Source of the DNA: Bacteroidales bacterium UBA3808 | Lineage (GTDB): Bacteria; Bacteroidota; Bacteroidia; Bacteroidales; Paludibacteraceae | DNA length: 64,000 nucleotides | Direction of reading: 5' to 3' | NCBI GenBank assembly: GCA_002369075.1 | Contig: DFEG01000010.1 | Coordinates: 1 to 64,000 of the forward strand | Shown: one piece after another, positions 59,811 to 64,000 of the stretch | Numbering within the stretch: position 1 is the stretch's first letter | Layout: every line of letters starts with the position of its first letter | Position numbers and translations under genes: made by a program | The notes under the pieces: generated by a model | Told to the model about the DNA's origin: nothing | The model's input: the letters and a program-made list of their open reading frames with translations, nothing else | The model's database searches: none

Positions 59811-60397
59811 AAAAGATTCTATTCCTACATGGCTTTTACGCAAGCGGACAATGTGTTCCGGCAATTGCGTTACTCGAAGCATTCGCAGGGCGTGCCGATG
59901 TGCTGACACCGGACTTGCCCATGCATCCGCAGGACGCGCTATGTTTCATTCGCGAACTAATAGATAGCGAGAAGCCCGACTTGCTGATAGGGAACAGTTG
60001 TGGCGCTTTCTATGCGCAGATGAATGCTCCTGTTGTGGACATTCCTGCTTTGCTTGGTAATCCGCATTTTCGAATGTCAGAGTTCCTAAAGCAGCGCATA
60101 GGTCAGCACGAGTATAAATCGCCGCGCAAGGATGGCAAGCAATCATTCGTTATAGATGAAGCCTTGGTTGAAGAGTTTGCTGCACTGGAGGCAACTCAAT
60201 TCGACAATTGCAATCCTCAGTCCCGTGACCAAGTGTGGGGATTATTCGGTGAGCAAGACACTTTAGCGCATTTCGAATCGCTCTTCTTAGAGCACTACAA
60301 CCGTTCATTCCATTTCCCCGGAGGACATACTCCCACCGCCGATGAAGTCCGTACATGGTACGTACCGCTGGCAGAGAAGATGTTAATAGAACAATAA
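59807..60397 (+). CDS. YqiA/YcfP-like alpha/beta hydrolase
   Basis: 196 residues. Start KKILFLHGFYASGQ, nucleophile elbow IGNSCGAFYA (Ser64), acid loop GLFGEQDTLAHF and catalytic His in HFPGGHTPTADEV. The family comprises small esterases of unknown natural substrate. It closes the cargo operon; a terminator hairpin follows after about 70 bases. Confidence 0.88.
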   Translation: MKKILFLHGFYASGQCVPAIALLEAFAGRADVLTPDLPMHPQDALCFIRELIDSEKPDLLIGNSCGAFYAQMNAPVVDIPALLGNPHFRMSEFLKQRIGQHEYKSPRKDGKQSFVIDEALVEEFAALEATQFDNCNPQSRDQVWGLFGEQDTLAHFESLFLEHYNRSFHFPGGHTPTADEVRTWYVPLAEKMLIEQ

Positions 60398-60466
60398 CAC
60401 ACAAACGAGGTGTGAGGCGTTTGCTGTTTATTATCTAAATCACTTTGACGGTTCCCGTTTCCGTCG

Positions 60467-60506
60467 CTACCGCGCTTTTCGTGATGAAACGTGCGGTAGT
60501 TTTGTT
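60467..60506 (+). terminator. terminator of the cargo operon
   Basis: CTACCGC-G-C (60467-60475) pairs with G-T-GCGGTAG (60491-60499), followed by TTTTGTTT. A smaller CAAACG/CGTTTG hairpin (60402-60423) lies just behind the last stop codon. Confidence 0.65.
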
Positions 60507-60508
60507 TA

Positions 60509-60800
60509 TGTAAGACCATAAAGGCGCGTGAGCGCAAGCAGACTTTTGAGGTGCGCGGAGCGATTGGAGACTTGCGGTTTGAGTATGCGCACGGAGACTT
60601 TTGGGGTTAACGGAATTGATGAAGACTCACATGGTCTGCGCGTAAAAGGAGACTTGTAAAGTCGCATAAAGTGAAGACCTTTGATGTGTAAAAAAAAGAG
60701 ACTCTTAATGTCGTTGCTACGAGCAGACTTTTGAAAATGTTTACACGTGCAGACTTCGGCACTTTTGAAATAATGGAGACCTTTGCTTTGAGGGCGAGAG
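60509..60800. repeat. phased array of AGACTTTTG-like motifs (11 copies, about 26-base period)
   Basis: AGAC begins at 60513, 60540, 60568, 60595, 60623, 60650, 60675, 60699, 60725, 60751 and 60777. Gaps are 27, 28, 27, 28, 27, 25, 24, 26, 26, 26. Consensus about GGAGACTTTTG; the remaining 15-18 bases differ in every unit. Unit lengths are not multiples of three, so this is not a coding repeat. It lies between the cargo terminator and the integrase. Confidence 0.8.
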
Positions 60801-60898
60801 CGTCCTAATTTAGAAATTTGCGTTTGCATATTCCGCTTTGAAAGACTCGCTAAAATCAGCCGATATAGCAGGGCGGTTGGGGCTCTCCAGAGGGAAAA

Positions 60899-60924
60899 GA
60901 CGAAAGATTTTGCTATCTTTCGTC
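60899..60924 (-). terminator. minus-strand terminator-like hairpin
   Basis: GACGAAAGAT (60899-60908) and ATCTTTCGTC (60915-60924) form a perfect 10-bp stem with a six-base loop. On the minus strand it is followed by TTTTCCC. It could end the integrase transcript. Confidence 0.55.
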
Positions 60925-61110
60925 GCTATCTGGCTTATTTACAGCATTTTACGATTTCATAGACCGGACAAATAGCGAAAACCGGAACAAAATGAGCACT
61001 AAAAAGTAGGCTCAGCCCTTGTAAATACTTGTTGTTCCTCGGTTCTTTGAAATAGCGAAAAACGAGTGTTTTTCAGAAAAATTGTAGAAATACGAAACCG
61101 TATTAAACAA

Positions 61111-61201
61111 TTATACCACGCTTTTCTGGCGTCAGACCTATATTTTACACGAACGCTCACCGTGTTCGTTTGGTCTAATCGTCCTAAAAAGCGTGGTATA
61201 A
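61111..61201. repeat. nested long inverted repeat downstream of the integrase
   Basis: Outer arms TTATACCACGCTTTT (61111-61125) and AAAAGCGTGGTATAA (61187-61201) are perfect over 15 bases. Inside are AGACC (61134-61138)/GGTCT (61172-61176) and ACGAAC (61149-61154)/GTTCGT (61164-61169). It ends 11 bases from the integrase stop codon. No T run, so not a standard terminator. Confidence 0.85.
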
Positions 61202-61211
61202 CTATGCAAAT

Positions 61212-62450
61212 TTAGAACTCCGGAGCTATCTTATTGATACGTTCAATAAGGCTCTCATCAATGTGATTGGCGTAGCGGAAAGTCATACTAAGGTCGCTGT
61301 GGCCAACTATTTGAACGACGTCCAAATCGGTTGCACCAGCTTTCAATAGGTTGTTAATTCCGCTATCACGGAGAGAGTAGAGTTGATATTCTCTCGGCAA
61401 CTTCAATGCTGCTCTCATTCGATCCCAAATGATAGTGAATGAGTGCGAAGCAGCAGGAGTCTGGCTCGGTTTCCATGTGCCGGCGCCAAAGACGAAATCA
61501 TCCGGTTGGGCTCCACGAATATGGTCACGTAATAAGGCTTCCAATTTATCATCCATACGACAGTTATGGTCTTTGCCGTTTTTCTTCTGCGATCCTTTCA
61601 TTTCGATACAATGTTTCTCGAAGTTCAGTTGTTCAACTTTGACGCGAGTAATCTCTACCGGACGCAGGAAGGATTTATACACCAGTTGCATGACGATGAT
61701 GAATGCAGGATTCTTTTCCCTAAAGTATGCAACAATTCTGTCGCGAACTTCCTTGGGGATAATGGTACGATCTTTACCCTGCGCTTTCTTTTGTTTGAGG
61801 TGTTCAAACGGATTGACACGGGCGTAACTCTTTTCCATCGCCCAACTAAACAACGCACGCGCGAGCTTTATATTATTGTTGTACGTACGCGGACTTACGC
61901 GATCTTCCCTTATTTTCTTGCGGACAGACTTCTTGCCTTTCGAGTTGTTGCCAAGAAGCACGAACTCCATGTACTGGTTCGCCTGCGTCTGCGAGAAAAC
62001 GGAAGCGGCAATAGATGGACAGTTATTATGCACCCATTGCTTGAATTGTTTACAGAAGCAACTATAGCTTCGCATAGTCGTTTCTTTCAACTCACCACAT
62101 CGATCTTTTTCATACAGGTCAATTACCTGCTCCAACGGAGTGTAAAAGCGAACATTATCACCCGTATAACTCTCCTGCGTACCGATTCCGTAGGCAGGGA
62201 TGTTTTGCTGAAGATTGATAAAACCGGCAGCAAGTTGATTGTTGATTTGAAGAATAATAGCGCTGGTCTGCAATTTGAACTCAGTAAGAGTCTTGCAGCG
62301 CTTACGCTCGCGGTTCATCATCAGACGAACGCGCTCTAAGTCTTGAACGATAGGGTTAAGCTTGTAGTACTCGATGTACCAACCTTTAGAATTGTGTTTG
62401 AGCTCTGCGGGAACAAATTGCCTTAGGGCTCCAAAATTTTGAACCAACAT
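61212..62450 (-). CDS. int: tyrosine recombinase (integrase) of the island
   Basis: 412 residues from MLVQNFGALRQFV; a TTG 25 codons earlier (62525) is less likely. An N-terminal arm/SAM-like core-binding region precedes the catalytic domain: SFLRPVEITRV (Arg263), a Lys region IEMKGSQKKNGKDH, YSLRDSGINNLL (Arg361, with Tyr in place of the usual His), VGHSDLSMTFRYAN (His384, Tyr393). It should recombine the 32-bp tRNA-Leu core. In the integrated state no own promoter is seen, so read-through from the tRNA operon is plausible. It sits 162 bases from attR. Confidence 0.92.
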   Translation of the reverse strand: MLVQNFGALRQFVPAELKHNSKGWYIEYYKLNPIVQDLERVRLMMNRERKRCKTLTEFKLQTSAIILQINNQLAAGFINLQQNIPAYGIGTQESYTGDNVRFYTPLEQVIDLYEKDRCGELKETTMRSYSCFCKQFKQWVHNNCPSIAASVFSQTQANQYMEFVLLGNNSKGKKSVRKKIREDRVSPRTYNNNIKLARALFSWAMEKSYARVNPFEHLKQKKAQGKDRTIIPKEVRDRIVAYFREKNPAFIIVMQLVYKSFLRPVEITRVKVEQLNFEKHCIEMKGSQKKNGKDHNCRMDDKLEALLRDHIRGAQPDDFVFGAGTWKPSQTPAASHSFTIIWDRMRAALKLPREYQLYSLRDSGINNLLKAGATDLDVVQIVGHSDLSMTFRYANHIDESLIERINKIAPEF

Positions 62451-62467
62451 AGTAATTTTTTTTTCTT

Positions 62468-62492
62468 CCGCCAACCTTTTCTGATTGGCGGG
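62468..62492 (-). promoter_or_regulatory. leader hairpin before the integrase start
   Basis: CCGCCAA and TTGGCGG (about 62468-62492) form a stem immediately before the A-rich ribosome-binding region and ATG at 62450. It could limit translation. Confidence 0.5.
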
Positions 62493-62523
62493 AGAAAAAA
62501 AGTTAAACAATGTTATTAACGAC

Positions 62524-62553
62524 AAATGACTTCCACATCTGTGAAAGTCATTT
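62524..62553. repeat. inverted repeat near the right end
   Basis: AAATGACTT (62524-62532) and AAGTCATTT (62545-62553) with inner CAC/GTG: 12 of 13 pairs match. It overlaps the 19-base end repeat by three bases and may be an integrase or regulator site. Confidence 0.7.
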
Positions 62554-62569
62554 GGGCAGATTTTGGGTC
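62551..62569 (+). repeat. 19-base repeat shared with the left end
   Basis: TTTGGGCAGATTTTGGGTC, identical to 20775-20793, 43 bases inside attR. Confidence 0.75.
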
Positions 62570-62611
62570 GATTTCTACGCGTCTCACGCGTAACTTATTG
62601 ATTTTCAACCC

Positions 62612-62643
62612 TTGTGCGCAGGATGAGACTCGAACTCACACGA
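62612..62643 (+). repeat. attR: 32-bp direct repeat in the tRNA-Leu gene
   Basis: Identical to 20661-20692; covers the 3' end of tRNA-Leu(GAG). Confidence 0.92.
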
Positions 62644-62698
62644 TCTTGCGACCACTACCCCCTCAAAGTAGCGTGTATACCAATTTCACCACCTGCGC
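62615..62698 (-). tRNA. tRNA-Leu (anticodon GAG), integration target
   Basis: Acceptor stem GCGCAGG/CCTGCGC, anticodon stem-loop CUACU-UUGAGGG-GGUAG (anticodon GAG), a long variable arm as in class II tRNAs, T arm GTGTGAGTTCGAGTCTCAT-like. The CCA end is not encoded. The gene remains complete after integration. Confidence 0.92.
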
Positions 62699-62699
62699 G

Positions 62700-62781
62700 T
62701 GCCCAGAACAGGACTCGAACCTGCACACCTCGCGGCATGCGCACCTGAAACGCACGCGTCTACCAATTCCGCCATCTGGGC
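62700..62781 (-). tRNA. tRNA-Leu (anticodon CAG)
   Basis: Acceptor GCCCAGA/TCTGGGC, anticodon stem-loop UGCGU-UUCAGGU-GCGCA giving CAG, long variable arm. Two bases from tRNA-Leu(GAG). Confidence 0.92.
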
Positions 62782-62808
62782 TCGCACTCGTAAAGTGCAA
62801 AAAAAAAG

Positions 62809-62881
<73 letters not shown>

Positions 62882-62934
62882 ATACTTTTCTGTTAATCTC
62901 TCTTAGATCACTGCTTTCTTTTCAAAAGCGGGTG

Positions 62935-62942
62935 CAAAGGTA
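62935..62942 (-). promoter_or_regulatory. -7 box of the tRNA operon
   Basis: Plus CAAAGGTA is TACCTTTG on the minus strand, followed by CACC, about 54 bases before tRNA-Gly. Confidence 0.75.
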
Positions 62943-63409
62943 CAGCTTTTTTTTTATATACGCAAATTTTTGAGAAAAAAAATGTAAAAAAAATGCAATT
63001 TCACGCTTTTTTTGATTTTATGGCACACTTTTTCATGTAGTCTTAACGCATTTTACAACTCAATCACCGGTGCCTGTCGCGATCGGCATGCAACCATATC
63101 GGCCTGTCTTTAGACCGAAGTCGGACTAAAGTCGGACTAAAGTCGGACTAAAGCCGGACCATTATCGGACTTTTATCGAGTGCATGACCTCCAATCACCA
63201 ATTGATATATCCGCATAGCCGCGTTTTACTCTCGCGCGTACGCGTTCCTTATATATTATATTATACTGGCTTCTGCCAAAAACGGCGTGCAACTAAAAAT
63301 GGGCGTAAAATGTAGAAAAACCCCTAAAAATGCCCATTTTTATAAGTGACGCAATTACAGTGACTTATAAAAAAAAGTGCTAAAAAACACATTTTTTTGA
63401 TAAGATTAT
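62943..63409. other. non-coding region between tRNA and rRNA operons
   Basis: No gene seen. It contains GTCGGACTAAA repeats (63120-63170), AAAAATGGGC (63294-63303) pairing GCCCATTTTT (63332-63341), and TTATAAGT (63340-63347) with ACTTATAA (63363-63370). The last two overlap and lie directly upstream of the rRNA promoter. Confidence 0.7.
63120..63170 (+). repeat. GTCGGACTAAA tandem repeat
   Basis: Three perfect 11-base units followed by two degenerate ones (GCCGGACCATT, ATCGGACTTTT). Same unit as 4292-4320, 59 kb away. Confidence 0.9.
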
Positions 63410-63440
63410 TTGGTCAGTTCAAAAAAAAGCTGTACCTTTG
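63410..63440 (+). promoter_or_regulatory. rRNA operon promoter
   Basis: TTG 63410-63412, 20 bases, TACCTTTG 63433-63440, followed by a 250-base leader to the 16S gene. Confidence 0.82.
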
Positions 63441-63603
63441 CACTCGCTTTTGAGAAACAAACGTGTTTCGATTTTCTACCGCAAGGCGCGGACATTAAAA
63501 TTCAGATTCTCCTACGAGGACCTAATTTTTTTGCGCCAAACCGAAAGAAACTATCTTTGAAAGATTGAAACAATTAGTGTAGTACAAGAACTGTAAAAAA
63601 AGT

Positions 63604-63623
63604 ATCCGCCAAGTTTGGCGGAT
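63604..63623 (+). promoter_or_regulatory. hairpin in the 16S leader
   Basis: ATCCGCCAA (63604-63612) pairs with TTGGCGGAT (63615-63623). Part of the leader that normally pairs or is processed by RNase III; could also be an antitermination element. Confidence 0.6.
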
Positions 63624-63693
63624 CAAGGTTCCCGAATAAAATTCTACACTTGATAAATTCGATTATTCTGAGCTAACTTATAAATTTCTTTTT

Positions 63694-64000
63694 ACAACGA
63701 AGAGTTTGATCCTGGCTCAGGATGAACGCTAGCGACAGGCCTAACACATGCAAGTCGAGGGGCAGCGGGATTGAAGCTTGCTTTAATTGCCGGCGACCGG
63801 CGCACGGGTGCGTAACAGGTGTGCAATCTGTCCATAGTCGGGGAATAGCCCAGCGAAAGTTGGATTAAAGCTCCATGTGAGCGAGTGCCGCATGACACTT
63901 GCTTGAAACGTAAGGACTATGGGTGAGCACGCTTCTGATTAGGTAGTTGGTGGGGTAACGGCCCACCAAGCCGACGATCAGTAGGGGTTCTGAGAGGAAG
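63694..64000 (+). rRNA. rrs: 16S ribosomal RNA, 5' part
   Basis: Starts with the universal region AGAGTTTGATCCTGGCTCAG (63701-63720), then GATGAACGCTAGCGACAGGCC, CACATGCAAGTCGAGGGG and the Bacteroidales-style V1-V2 region. It continues beyond the window. The mature 5' end is estimated at about 63694. Confidence 0.96.

Larger units (their letters stand above)
20661..62643. mobile_element. 42-kb integrated island in tRNA-Leu(GAG), satellite-like, carrying a defence locus
   Basis: Bounded by perfect 32-bp repeats, with a tyrosine recombinase gene next to the intact tRNA on the right. The left end has a regulator, a small basic protein, and a CHC2/TOPRIM/P-loop primase-helicase with an iteron-like region, followed by ArdA. 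I find no relaxase, coupling protein, type IV secretion, capsid, terminase or tail gene. The layout (integrase, regulator, primase, cargo) recalls P4/PICI-type satellites or mobilisable islands. A 19-base repeat near each end is probably part of the recombination sites. Confidence 0.85.

Noticed and set aside
60509..60800. CRISPR array
   Set aside because: The repeated part is only about 9-11 bases and degenerate, spacers are 15-18 bases, there is no repeat palindrome and no cas gene anywhere in the window.
60506..60829. 107-residue minus-strand ORF across the AGAC array
   Set aside because: The motif period changes between 24 and 28 bases, so no reading frame is kept. Composition does not look coding.
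61566..62339. 257-residue plus-strand ORF
   Set aside because: Antisense to the integrase, whose catalytic residues are on the minus strand.

Overview
ORGANISM. The window looks like chromosome of an uncultured gut- or rumen-type Bacteroidales bacterium. Nearly every convincing promoter has the Bacteroidota -7 box (TAnnTTTG, with TTG exactly 20 bases upstream). Genes typical of the group are present: a PorZ-like type IX secretion protein, and a TGS/ThrRS-like-uridine kinase fusion. A 16S rRNA gene with a Bacteroidales-like 5' end begins at about 63694. Species and genus cannot be read from the sequence alone.

LAYOUT. (1) 1-20660 is ordinary chromosome. It opens with a damaged OmpA/TonB-receptor junction, followed by small accessory ORFs (HNH protein, hypotheticals) among GC-rich dispersed repeats, then gyrB, a LOG-family gene, a GH16-like protein, kdsA, a nucleoside kinase, a SPOR protein and folE. 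On the minus strand lies a cell-envelope operon: DUF2147, rdgB, a doubled PorZ-like protein, an EptA-like phosphoethanolamine transferase and an acyltransferase. Heptamer tandem repeats sit directly in front of five start codons in this part. (2) 20661-62643 is a 42-kb integrated element bounded by perfect 32-bp direct repeats. The right copy is the 3' end of an intact tRNA-Leu(GAG) gene, with a tyrosine recombinase beside it. (3) 62644-64000 holds the rest of the tRNA operon (Leu-Leu-Gly, minus strand) and, divergently, the rRNA promoter, leader and 16S start.

THE ELEMENT. Its left end has a regulator and a small basic protein on divergent promoters, a CHC2/TOPRIM primase-helicase, an iteron-like AT-rich region and an ArdA antirestriction protein. 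I see no relaxase, conjugation or capsid gene, so the plan is that of a phage-satellite-like integrative island. The middle (27-45.9 kb) is a defence locus: AlbA_2/Schlafen-like protein, GHKL ATPase with a PD-(D/E)XK-like tail, SNF2-type helicase (DrmD-like), very large N6-adenine methyltransferase (DrmMI-like), TIR-like protein, a 2002-residue YprA-type helicase with a DUF1998 end (DruE/DrmA-B-like) and a winged-helix-like protein. This mixes DISARM and Druantia parts and fits what I recall being named ARMADA, with two or three extra modules (GHKL-nuclease, nested TIR, AlbA_2).

The right third carries an ArdC-like metallopeptidase operon and an AAA+/VWA/phosphatase/DUF1287 operon, both behind the same 18-bp palindrome at identical promoter spacing. 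A possible structured RNA follows. Then comes a roughly 17-gene cargo operon (PARG, Nudix, YbjQ, carbonic anhydrase, YbaK, GNAT, META, AlkD, hydrolase and others) with a single promoter and a single terminator. The last 800 bases before the integrase are non-coding and contain the strangest structure in the window: eleven copies of an AGACTTTTG-like motif at a 24-28 base period, followed by a nested inverted repeat.

HOW IT FITS TOGETHER. Integration has moved the tRNA operon's terminator 42 kb away, so tRNA transcription can run on into the integrase. An outward promoter at the left end would reach the integrase only in the excised circle. The AlbA_2-to-wHTH block probably acts against foreign DNA, while ArdA and ArdC-like proteins would protect the element on entry.
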